Part shown: positions 15,807-23,153 of the stretch, one piece after another | How positions within the stretch are numbered: position 1 is the stretch's first letter | Layout of the letters: every line of letters begins with the position of its first letter | NCBI GenBank assembly: GCA_904420085.1 | Contig: CAJFUA010000018.1 | Coordinates: 1 to 41,874 of the forward strand | Source: an uncultured Eubacterium sp. | GTDB taxonomy: Bacteria; Bacillota; Clostridia; Lachnospirales; Lachnospiraceae | Direction of reading: 5' to 3' | DNA: 41,874 bases | The notes under the pieces: model-generated | Told to the model about the DNA's origin: nothing | Databases searched by the model: none | What the model saw: only the letters and a program-made list of their open reading frames with translations | Position numbers and translations under genes: made by a program

Positions 15807-16988
15807 ATGACTAACCAAGAAGAAATAAATTATATGATCCATCTGCTAAAATGTGCCGTCAGCGATGAAACTCCCCAAATTCCCACTGCGAATTTAGACT
15901 GGGACTTCATTTTCCAACTGTCGCTCAGACATCGGATCACTTCCACTTTTTATTTCGGCATCAAAAAACTTCCGGAAAGCACCGTCAGGAAAATACCGCA
16001 TATGGATGCCTACATTTCTTCTTATAAGATGAATCTGGTCTCTGATGCCAACCGTGCATATGAATTAGAACGTTTGCAACCTGTTTTGATTCAACACAAT
16101 ATCGACTATATGTTTTTGAAGGGAAGTGTTATCAAAAATTACTATCCTGATACATCTATGCGATACATGAATGATATGGACATTTTATTCCGGGGGGCTG
16201 ATTTTAAAGTTATTGATCATATTTTTGAGGATTTGGGATATGAGATACTTCATAAGGATGCAAAAGATACTGCTTACAAAAATCCTATAAATAAAGTAGT
16301 TATTGAAATGCAGCCACACCTGATTGACATGGGATATACCCGGTGGTATGACTATTTAGAGAAAATATGGGAAAAGTGTACGCATAAAGGCAATGCCTAT
16401 GAAATGTCTCAGGAAGATTTTTATATTTACCATATCATTCATATGGCAAAACATTTTTTAAACGGTGGTATCGGTCTGATACATATGATTGACGTGTATA
16501 TTATGCTGAAAAATTTTCAAATAGATTTGGATTATGTAAACAACCAGTTGAAGGAAATCGGTCTGATCCGATTTCAGCAAACAATCAGACTTCTGATCCG
16601 TCATTGGTTTTCCTCCGAGGATTTACACTGGATTTCTGACGAAAATATGCTCTCCTCTGAAGAAATAAAATTACTTACAAAATATATTTTAAGAGGCGGT
16701 GCCTTTGGCTCCAGAAAACAACAGGAAATTAATCATATCGTTTCAAGAGGAGACGAAAAACGTTCCATAAGAAAGAAACTCTTTCCTAATATGACAATCA
16801 TGGTTAATTATTATGGCCAGTCTCTGAGACGGTATCCTTTTCTGCTGCCTTTTTACTGGATTCGTTTAAATATAAGCCGTTTACTACATTTGAATAAAGA
16901 AAGCAAAACGATCATAAATAACATGAATTCCATCTCGGAAAAAGATTTGTCTGAAACGAAAAGAATTATGGATATCTGCGGACTATAA
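15807..16988 (+). CDS. nucleotidyltransferase-family protein (NTP_transf_5 type)
   Basis: 393 residues. The core pattern is LKGSVIKNYYP, then MRYMNDMDILF (about residues 105-130), a GS...DxD arrangement of the pol-beta-like nucleotidyltransferase fold, followed by an alpha-helical region. Proteins of PF14907 are found next to cell-surface polysaccharide and peptide-modification genes, but their substrate is unknown. The start at 15807 is fixed by AAGGAG eight bases upstream; a frame extension upstream of it lacks a ribosome site. It is the only plus-strand gene beside the polysaccharide locus, and its 3' end overlaps that of the VanZ-like gene by six bases. Confidence 0.75.
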   Translation: MTNQEEINYMIHLLKCAVSDETPQIPTANLDWDFIFQLSLRHRITSTFYFGIKKLPESTVRKIPHMDAYISSYKMNLVSDANRAYELERLQPVLIQHNIDYMFLKGSVIKNYYPDTSMRYMNDMDILFRGADFKVIDHIFEDLGYEILHKDAKDTAYKNPINKVVIEMQPHLIDMGYTRWYDYLEKIWEKCTHKGNAYEMSQEDFYIYHIIHMAKHFLNGGIGLIHMIDVYIMLKNFQIDLDYVNNQLKEIGLIRFQQTIRLLIRHWFSSEDLHWISDENMLSSEEIKLLTKYILRGGAFGSRKQQEINHIVSRGDEKRSIRKKLFPNMTIMVNYYGQSLRRYPFLLPFYWIRLNISRLLHLNKESKTIINNMNSISEKDLSETKRIMDICGL

Positions 16989-17456
16989 GGGAGAAGGTAT
17001 TTTCCTGAAACCAACATAACTCACATATCCAATCATCACTCCGAAAGTATTTAATATCACATCATCAATGTCCAACTGCCCCAATGCAGTTGCATATTGC
17101 AATAATTCAATAAAAACAGAAAGGAAACATCCGGATAAAACGGCTTTCCATCCATTCCATTTTGAAAAACAGGGAATCAGTATCCCATAAGGAATGAACA
17201 ATGCCACATTCCCCACAAGATTTTTTACAAACCAGTCATTGACGGCATGGGCTTTTTTTACATAATCCGCAATCGTCCAAAAAGGCACCCATTGAGGCGC
17301 AAGCCTCGTAACCGCCTCTCCGTGAATCAGATTTTTCAGAGTTTCCACAGTCATCCCTGTGGGGAATTTAAACACTAAAATAAGAAAGAGCAGAAAAAGA
17401 TATATGATAAAAAATAGTATCGTTATCTTTTTCCACTCTTTCCTTTTATTCTTCAT
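16983..17456 (-). CDS. VanZ-like family membrane protein
   Basis: 157 residues with about four hydrophobic helices (near 12-30, 82-100, 108-125 and 133-150) and the VanZ-like pattern NLVGNVALFIPYGILIP...SVFIELLQYATALGQLDIDDVILNTFGVMIGY. VanZ is known for low-level teicoplanin resistance; most VanZ-like proteins have no proven role. The start overlaps the end of the Tyr-rich kinase gene by 11 bases, so it belongs to that operon and may have a surface-polysaccharide function. It converges on the nucleotidyltransferase-like gene with overlapping stops and no terminator between. Confidence 0.85.
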   Translation of the reverse strand: MKNKRKEWKKITILFFIIYLFLLFLILVFKFPTGMTVETLKNLIHGEAVTRLAPQWVPFWTIADYVKKAHAVNDWFVKNLVGNVALFIPYGILIPCFSKWNGWKAVLSGCFLSVFIELLQYATALGQLDIDDVILNTFGVMIGYVSYVGFRKIPSPL

Positions 17457-19113
17457 TCTGACGGATATCCTTTTCTGCTTCCTCTTTTTCTTCCTGCTCC
17501 CGTTCTCTTTGAAGGGCTAATTTCTGTTCCTCTGTAGTTTCCAACGCAATTTTCTTCGACACACTGCGGCCTTTATTTCTAAATTCTTTTTCGGAAACCA
17601 TTCCATACTCGCCATACCCCTCATCTCCGTAGGCTCTTCTTCCATAACCGTAACCATACTTTCCATAGCCATACCGGCCGTAATACCTGCTTCCATATCC
17701 TTTATTGTATCCGTAACTGTAATGTTTTCCATATCCGTATGTCAGGTTCAGTTTTCCCACGCTGCTGTTCAATACACAGCCGATAATCGGCGTTCTCGTA
17801 TAGGAAAACTCCTGTAGCGTATCGATAATTTTATTGACCTTTACAAAGTCTTCCTTAACCACATAGACGACGCCATCACTATATTTTGCCAATATGGCTG
17901 CATCAGAGAGTTCACTGCACGGTGGAGCATCAATAATTACATAGTCAACCACTTCTCTGCTTTCCTCAATAAAACGCTCCATCTGAGAAGAATTTAAATA
18001 CTGTACGGCATTTTTAGACGGTTCATTTGGCGCCAGCAGCAGCACTCTCGTTCCTTCCAAATTGACAATCGCCTGACTGCTCTTTATTTTTCTCTCCAGA
18101 AAATCTTCCATTTTATATGGGTTTATTTTCTGCTCTACCATTTTGTGAAGAGACGGTTTTCTCAAATCCCCATCGATCAGCATCACTTTCTTCTGACTTT
18201 TGGACAGGGAATAGGCAAGATTCAATGCCACTGTACTCTTTCCTTCCCCATCAGACGTGCTGGTAACCAGAATCACTTTATAATGATTCTTCTCCAATTC
18301 TTTTTCACATCTGGAATTAATGGAACGCATGGCTTCCAGATATCGGAAACCTACTTCTTTATTTAAAATGGAACAGTTCTTTAACTGTCTGTTTTTTCCG
18401 TTCAGCACTACGCCCGGAAGCATTCCTAAAAAGGTCATGTTCAAACGTTTTTCCACATCTTCCCGATTTTCAATTCTCTTCACAAAAAATGCATAAGCCA
18501 CAATCGGAATCACGCCGATAAACATACCGATAAAAATAAACATAATTGTATCTTTTACCGGGCTATATGGATTTACCGGAACTGTAGGCACTGCCGGTTC
18601 TTCCAACACATCCAGTTTTGTATCTCCGATGACAAATTCCGCCACACTGTCGTAGTTCTCCATCACAGACTGTACCACTTTGTAACTCATTTCGGCATCG
18701 GAACCGGAAGTCATAATACTTAAAATATTCGTATCCGGAACCGCTGAAATAGTAATTGTACAGGGAATCTGACTGATTCCCAAATCTGTTTTGATAATCT
18801 CGTAAAAGACCTCATTGTTGATTAAGTAATTAAAACTTACGCTTAAAACCGAGGCTAACTGACTGTTATTGGTATATGTCTGGTCTTCAGTTCCGTCATA
18901 CTGAGGCGCCGTAATGGAGAAGGTGGCACGGGTCTGATACTCAGGCACATAGTTTTTTCTGTATCTCTGGTATCCCACAATTCCCATTACAGCCATCATA
19001 ATCACCATAATGAACCAAAGTTTCTTAAAAGCTTTAAAAAATCCTGTGATGATTTGGGCAAGGTTAATCGGTTCATTTCCTGCACCTTCAGGAGCATTAT
19101 AACGACTGGTCAT
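17446..19113 (-). CDS. polysaccharide co-polymerase fused to a BY-kinase, with Tyr-rich tail
   Basis: 555 residues. The N-terminal half is a Wzz/CapA-like chain-length regulator (helices near 30-50 and 185-210 with an extracytoplasmic part between). The C-terminal half is a bacterial tyrosine kinase: Walker A STSDGEGKST, Walker A' VMLIDGDLRKPS, Walker B DYVIIDAPP. After the kinase comes a glycine/tyrosine-rich segment with about 16 Tyr in 48 residues, the autophosphorylation cluster, then a charged Glu-rich end. Wzz and kinase are one chain here, as in Wzc. It controls polymer length and export. Start overlaps the upstream kinase gene by 17 bases; VanZ follows with an 11-base overlap. Confidence 0.9.
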   Translation of the reverse strand: MTSRYNAPEGAGNEPINLAQIITGFFKAFKKLWFIMVIMMAVMGIVGYQRYRKNYVPEYQTRATFSITAPQYDGTEDQTYTNNSQLASVLSVSFNYLINNEVFYEIIKTDLGISQIPCTITISAVPDTNILSIMTSGSDAEMSYKVVQSVMENYDSVAEFVIGDTKLDVLEEPAVPTVPVNPYSPVKDTIMFIFIGMFIGVIPIVAYAFFVKRIENREDVEKRLNMTFLGMLPGVVLNGKNRQLKNCSILNKEVGFRYLEAMRSINSRCEKELEKNHYKVILVTSTSDGEGKSTVALNLAYSLSKSQKKVMLIDGDLRKPSLHKMVEQKINPYKMEDFLERKIKSSQAIVNLEGTRVLLLAPNEPSKNAVQYLNSSQMERFIEESREVVDYVIIDAPPCSELSDAAILAKYSDGVVYVVKEDFVKVNKIIDTLQEFSYTRTPIIGCVLNSSVGKLNLTYGYGKHYSYGYNKGYGSRYYGRYGYGKYGYGYGRRAYGDEGYGEYGMVSEKEFRNKGRSVSKKIALETTEEQKLALQREREQEEKEEAEKDIRQNEE

Positions 19114-20512
19114 AAACTTCTACCTCCCTTTCCTCCAGAATTTTAAACATACTGTTTTTATCTTTGACTCTTATTACCTTATAATCATTCAATACACAGC
19201 CCAAAAATTTGCTGTTGGAATCATTCATGACATTGATACTGTCTATAATGTCTTTTTCGTAGGAATAATCCTGCCTGATGACCAGCATGGAAAAGTCTGC
19301 CAGATCCACGATTGCCTCCGCATCTGATACCATGGACATTGGCGGTGTATCAATCACCACATAATCTGCCATTTTACTGCACTTTCGAATCAGATCCTTC
19401 ATTGCTCCTGATTTCATGAATTCATATGTACTGCTATGTCCTTTTGTAGACATAATCAGGTCTACTCCAAAACGGTCATGATACATGACCTCATCCAATC
19501 CACATTCTCCCTGAAGCAGTTTTATCATATCTGTCACTTTGTTCTTTGGAATGTCCAGCATCTTATACATGGCGGGCTTTCTCATGTCCGCATCAATAAC
19601 AATCACTTTCTTTCCTTCTTTTGCCAAAGACAAAGCCAGATTCAATGCTACTGTAGATTTTCCTTCATTTTCACAGACACTGGAAACCAAAACAATATTT
19701 TTCTCCGGATGCCTGTCATGTTCATATTCTATTTTAATTCTGATATTGTTAAACGCCTCGATAAACTTAGGAGACATTACCGGACTGGTAATCAATAATG
19801 CCTTTACACCCTGCACAATTTTTGATTTTACCGTTTTGTTCTTCTTCTCATGATAAATCGTTCCCAGCAAAGTGGTCTCCAACTGTTCTTCCACTGCCGC
19901 CTCTGTTTTAATAGTTTTACGCATGACACTGATTGCTGACAGAATGAGCAATGTAATCATCCCACAGACTACTCCCACCATCAGTGACTTCTTTCTTGGC
20001 ATCAGCGAATTGTCTGCATGGGTCGGTACGATGGGAGCCTCCAGCAGTTCAAATACCGCATCGGAGGTCAGATATTCTGACAAATCCACATAGTTGGTCA
20101 TAATGGAGCCGATGGCCTGAAAAGATAAAACAGGATCCTTGGAAGTCACCGTTACTTTCATCAGATTGGTTTCCTCAATCAGCGATATGTTCATAGCAGC
20201 ATCCAGGTTGGATACATGCAAATCCTTTCTGATTTTATTATTCATAATATCTGAGTTCATCAAATTTTGAAATACGGTTACCACACTGGTTGCAAACTGT
20301 TTATTACTGTATACATACCCCGTACTCTGCTTCGGAGTGACAACATAAATACCTGTGCTGGTATACTCCGGCACGTAGGAGGCGCTGATATATGCATGAC
20401 TAATCATCACACCCATGGCCGACACCATCAGTATAATCCACCAGCTTCTTATTAAATCTTTTAATAAACTAAATAAATCGATGTTTCTTAAATTTAAGAT
20501 TTTCTTATTCAT
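19097..20512 (-). CDS. second polysaccharide co-polymerase/BY-kinase fusion, without Tyr cluster
   Basis: 471 residues with the same plan as the next gene: Wzz-like N-terminal half (helices near 20-40 and 175-195) and a kinase half with Walker A SSVCENEGKST, Walker A' VIVIDADMRKPA and Walker B DYVVIDTPP. It lacks the Tyr-rich C-terminus; only one Tyr occurs in the last residues (EVEVYDQSL). In BY-kinases the Tyr tail of one subunit enters the active site of the neighbour and mediates ring formation, so this paralogue may be a regulatory partner or substrate-free kinase of the tailed one. Two bases separate it from the Ig-like protein gene, and it overlaps the tailed kinase gene by 17 bases. 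Confidence 0.9.
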   Translation of the reverse strand: MNKKILNLRNIDLFSLLKDLIRSWWIILMVSAMGVMISHAYISASYVPEYTSTGIYVVTPKQSTGYVYSNKQFATSVVTVFQNLMNSDIMNNKIRKDLHVSNLDAAMNISLIEETNLMKVTVTSKDPVLSFQAIGSIMTNYVDLSEYLTSDAVFELLEAPIVPTHADNSLMPRKKSLMVGVVCGMITLLILSAISVMRKTIKTEAAVEEQLETTLLGTIYHEKKNKTVKSKIVQGVKALLITSPVMSPKFIEAFNNIRIKIEYEHDRHPEKNIVLVSSVCENEGKSTVALNLALSLAKEGKKVIVIDADMRKPAMYKMLDIPKNKVTDMIKLLQGECGLDEVMYHDRFGVDLIMSTKGHSSTYEFMKSGAMKDLIRKCSKMADYVVIDTPPMSMVSDAEAIVDLADFSMLVIRQDYSYEKDIIDSINVMNDSNSKFLGCVLNDYKVIRVKDKNSMFKILEEREVEVYDQSL

Positions 20513-20514
20513 AC

Positions 20515-21345
20515 TTACTCCTCTACCATCACTGTCAGATAAGCAAAACCTTCATTGTCATCTTGATCCGTAACTCTGTACTCTACCAGATAGCACCCCG
20601 GCTTACGGGTTTTCACAGAAGAACTGCTCACTTCCACTTCTCTCGTCGCTATCCTGTTCCCCTGATTATCCTTTGCTTCTTTCACATATTCTTCCGGATT
20701 AAACTCGTCTCCTGTTTTCAAATATTCAATATTTTTCGTCAGTGTAATTTCCGGGCTCAGGTTATTTTCCTGCTTGATAACAACCACGGATTTCAATGTA
20801 ACTGTATCACCTAAACTGTTGGTCACCTGTGCAGTTATCGTGTTATCCCCTGAAATATTAGTAGAAATTTCTTTAGACAATATTTTTACTTTTTTGCTAA
20901 TATCTCCATCAATCACATCTTCCGCCCCGATAATATCCTTGACGCTCATCTCAGAACCGGTCTCAAAGCAAAGAGACTGTTTTAACACAAACCGTGGCGG
21001 TCTGTAATCGGTCAGCCGGATGTTTCTGGAAGCCTTTACCACATGATGGTCCGAATCACTGACTGCGTAGGTAACTTTGCAGATTTTCTTTTCCTTATCA
21101 ATAAATTTGGATATGGACTCCACCACAATTTTATCAGTAATGTCACCATCTTTGTCATCTTTTGCCACTACGTCTTTCAACAGGTCTTCATCCATGTTTT
21201 TTACCGATACGTCAATCTGCTCTTTTCCAATTTCAATGACAGGAATGGTGCTGTCCGCATTTTTCTTATTGTTATGCCAGTTCCATGTATAGACCGCAAT
21301 AGACACCACAAACAGGGTAATAATTGCATATTTTACGATTTTCAT
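20515..21345 (-). CDS. membrane-anchored protein with Ig-like (DUF5011-type) repeats
   Basis: 276 residues. One membrane anchor at about 5-22 (YAIITLFVVSIAVYTW), then extracytoplasmic region with about three Ig-like units. The units show DUF5011-type features: DxxDGDITDKIVVES, a second VIDGDISKKVKILS with preceding RPPRFVL, and a last GCYLVEYRVTDQDDNEGFAYLTV. No cell-wall sorting signal. It is first gene of the kinase operon and so may assist polymer export or attachment; this is inferred from position. The start has no close ribosome site; AAAGGAG lies 35 bases upstream, on the far side of a GC-rich hairpin. Confidence 0.7.
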   Translation of the reverse strand: MKIVKYAIITLFVVSIAVYTWNWHNNKKNADSTIPVIEIGKEQIDVSVKNMDEDLLKDVVAKDDKDGDITDKIVVESISKFIDKEKKICKVTYAVSDSDHHVVKASRNIRLTDYRPPRFVLKQSLCFETGSEMSVKDIIGAEDVIDGDISKKVKILSKEISTNISGDNTITAQVTNSLGDTVTLKSVVVIKQENNLSPEITLTKNIEYLKTGDEFNPEEYVKEAKDNQGNRIATREVEVSSSSVKTRKPGCYLVEYRVTDQDDNEGFAYLTVMVEE

Positions 21346-21407
21346 TTATTTTCTGCGCCGGATATGATTTTTAGAAACGGCGCTCTCCTTTCTACAACTA
21401 AAGACAT
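21342..21407 (-). CDS. possible 21-residue leader peptide
   Basis: A short frame starting at ATG 21407 and ending in a TGA that overlaps the next ATG (ATGA). The product starts MSLVVERRAPFLKI. The ribosome site (GGAAAA) is poor. It may provide translational coupling to the Ig-like protein gene, or be a chance frame; I cannot tell. Confidence 0.3.
   Translation of the reverse strand: MSLVVERRAPFLKIISGAENK
21355..21383 (-). promoter_or_regulatory. hairpin between the SD and start of the Ig-like gene
   Basis: On the minus strand GCGCCG (21383-21378) and CGGCGC (21360-21355) pair perfectly with a 17-base loop. AAAGGAGA lies just before the hairpin and the ATG (21345) nine bases after it. Folding would bring the ribosome site to a normal distance from the start codon. 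Confidence 0.5.
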
Positions 21408-21421
21408 TTTTCCACACATAT

Positions 21422-21450
21422 ATTTTAACAAAAGAGAAAGCGTCTGTAAA
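21422..21450 (-). promoter_or_regulatory. promoter of the Ig-like/tyrosine-kinase operon
   Basis: On the minus strand TTTACA (21450-21445), 17 bases and TAAAAT (21427-21422), each five of six matches. The -35 lies within the loop and stem of the upstream terminator hairpin. Confidence 0.65.
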
Positions 21451-21459
21451 CACAGACGC
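21434..21459 (-). terminator. terminator after the DUF4143-type ATPase gene
   Basis: GCGTCTGT (21459-21452) and ACAGACGC (21447-21440) form a perfect 8-pair stem with loop GTTT, followed on the minus strand by TTTCTCTTTTG. It ends the ATPase transcript and overlaps the next promoter. Confidence 0.75.
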
Positions 21460-21498
21460 CTGTTTTGACTTGTCTTCTCTAGTAAAAATTTTCTTAGA

Positions 21499-22794
21499 TT
21501 ATTTCTCCATACTATGGGGATCAAGAAGGAAGTCATATATATTAATGGTCAAAATGCCATAGTCATCGTAATGCGCAGGAACAATATCTTTCGTAATAAC
21601 AATCTTCTTAAAGGAGTCATCAATCTTTCGGAACGGTCGAATCTCCTGCTCATGCTTTTTTTCGTCAGGAATCGCATAAGCAGACTGAAGATAATAACGG
21701 TTGGAACCCATATTGCATACGAAATCAACCTCCAACTGTTTTCTTATACTCTTACCAGTCTTATCCTTTTCCGAAACAGGAATAACCCCCACATCTACGC
21801 TATATCCACGCATACGAAGTTCATTATATATCACATTTTCCATAGCGTGCGTTTGCTCAAACTGTCTGAAATTAATTCGTGCGTTACGAAGTCCTAAGTC
21901 AGTGAAATAATATTTTTTTGGCGTTTCAATATATGCCTTGCCTTTTATGTCATAACGCTGTGCGCACTCAAGCAGGAAGGAGTCTTCTAAATAGCCTAAA
22001 TATCTCTTAATTGTAACTGCGGTAATTTTAGAATTCTTTACGCTCCTAAAGGTGTTCTTAAGTTTTTCCGGATTGGTGAGGGATCCAATCGCAGAGGAGA
22101 GAATATTAAGCAAATCCTCTAACTCTCCGATGTTACGAACCTTGTTGCGCTTCGAAATATCTCTTATATATATTTCAGCAAATAAATTAGCAAGTATCGC
22201 AGCTTTGTCGCCGGGTTCATCCCGAAGCACGACCATGGGGATTCCTCCGTAGAGCATATATTCTGATAACCCCTCATACTTATCTCCATGATAAGCAGAC
22301 ATAAATTCTGAAAAACTAAGTGGAAACATATGAATCTCGTCACCACGTCCTGCAAACTCGGTTATGATATCTGAAGATAGGAATTTCGCATTACTTCCGG
22401 TAACATAAACATCCATATTATCCTTTCGAAGATATCCATTGAGTACCGATTCAAAACAATCCAACATCTGCACTTCATCGAGGAGAAGGTAGTACATCTC
22501 ATCGTCCACGATTTTCTCACGAATATACGCCATAAACTTTTCAGGATCTACCTTTTTATTTTTCTTGTCCAGTTCAATCAGACTTTCTCCAATTAAGTAA
22601 AGATCATCTGCAGAATCAAATGCAAATCGAATAATATGCTCCTGATCAATGCCGTTTTCTAATAAATGCTGATAGAACAGTGTATTAAGCAGGTAGGACT
22701 TTCCACATCTACGGATACCGGTAATAACCTTAACAAGTCCGTTGTGACGTCTCTTAATTAACTTATTCAAATAAAAGTCACGCTTAATTTCCAT
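21499..22794 (-). CDS. AAA ATPase with DUF4143 domain
   Basis: 431 residues. Walker A ITGIRRCGKSYLL is near residue 28, Walker B YLLLDEVQMLDCFE near 107, and sensor/arginine features ELAGRG-like (ITEFAGRGDE) and PLSFSEF follow; the C-terminal part matches DUF4143 (KRYLGYLEDSFLLECAQRYDIKGK, VDFVCN). These ATPases are widespread accessory proteins of unknown role in bacteria and archaea. ATG 22794 is chosen for its GGGAG ribosome site; an upstream in-frame start would lie in the repeat. It has its own promoter, bracketed by two identical repeats, and its own terminator, so it is an independent unit lodged between the two polysaccharide blocks. Confidence 0.85.
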   Translation of the reverse strand: MEIKRDFYLNKLIKRRHNGLVKVITGIRRCGKSYLLNTLFYQHLLENGIDQEHIIRFAFDSADDLYLIGESLIELDKKNKKVDPEKFMAYIREKIVDDEMYYLLLDEVQMLDCFESVLNGYLRKDNMDVYVTGSNAKFLSSDIITEFAGRGDEIHMFPLSFSEFMSAYHGDKYEGLSEYMLYGGIPMVVLRDEPGDKAAILANLFAEIYIRDISKRNKVRNIGELEDLLNILSSAIGSLTNPEKLKNTFRSVKNSKITAVTIKRYLGYLEDSFLLECAQRYDIKGKAYIETPKKYYFTDLGLRNARINFRQFEQTHAMENVIYNELRMRGYSVDVGVIPVSEKDKTGKSIRKQLEVDFVCNMGSNRYYLQSAYAIPDEKKHEQEIRPFRKIDDSFKKIVITKDIVPAHYDDYGILTINIYDFLLDPHSMEK

Positions 22795-22813
22795 ATCAAC
22801 GCTCCCTAATATA

Positions 22814-22842
22814 GATTTTTGCAACTGGTTGCAGTTTTCTAT
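22814..22842. repeat. 29-bp repeat, copy 1 (start-proximal)
   Basis: Identical to 22886-22914. It contains the dyad TGCAACCAGTTGCA flanked by A-rich sequence. It covers the region just downstream of the -10 element, about the transcription start and leader of the ATPase gene, a repressing position. Confidence 0.8.
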
Positions 22843-22845
22843 CAT

Positions 22846-22874
22846 AGATTATCACGTGAAGAGCGAAAAGTCAA
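22846..22874 (-). promoter_or_regulatory. promoter of the DUF4143-type ATPase gene
   Basis: On the minus strand TTGACT (22874-22869), 17 bases, TAATCT (22851-22846), with TGA before the -10. It lies exactly between the two 29-bp repeats. Confidence 0.7.
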
Positions 22875-22885
22875 TTTCTATAAAG

Positions 22886-22914
22886 GATTTTTGCAACTGG
22901 TTGCAGTTTTCTAT
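22886..22914. repeat. 29-bp repeat, copy 2 (upstream)
   Basis: Exact copy of 22814-22842, 72 bases away, i.e. close to seven helical turns. It lies upstream of the -35 element. The spacing on about the same helix face would allow one protein to bridge both sites across the promoter. Confidence 0.8.
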
Positions 22915-23153
22915 ATTAGAATACCTATCCCATACCAATCATATTTTACATTAATTAATATTCCTGCTACACTCAACAATACACCCAGAAGCAACAACAG
23001 AATGTACTTTTTCTTACTTATTTGATTCCAAATCTCATGTTTTTTAATATAATTTCCAATAAAGAAATATGGCATTCCGGCTAATAAAAAATTCCCTCTC
23101 AAATGCCAATTGTCCGGAAAAATTCCTGTTACAATATTCTTTCCCGACTCCAT
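22911..23153 (-). pseudogene. remnant of a membrane acyltransferase gene
   Basis: An 80-codon frame whose product looks like an inner piece of an acyltransferase-3 family protein: WHLRGNFLLAGMPYFFIGNYI, then basic residues and a membrane segment YILLLLLGVLLSVAGILI. It has no proper 5' part (its frame begins inside the end of the upstream gene) and stops within the 29-bp repeat at 22914. It is probably a leftover truncated on both sides by recombination, marking the end of the large polysaccharide operon. A small intact membrane protein is less likely. Confidence 0.55.

Noticed and set aside
22814..22914. Start of a CRISPR array (two 29-bp repeats)
   Set aside because: Only two copies, the interval is a promoter, the repeat contains a symmetric operator-like dyad, and there are no cas genes.
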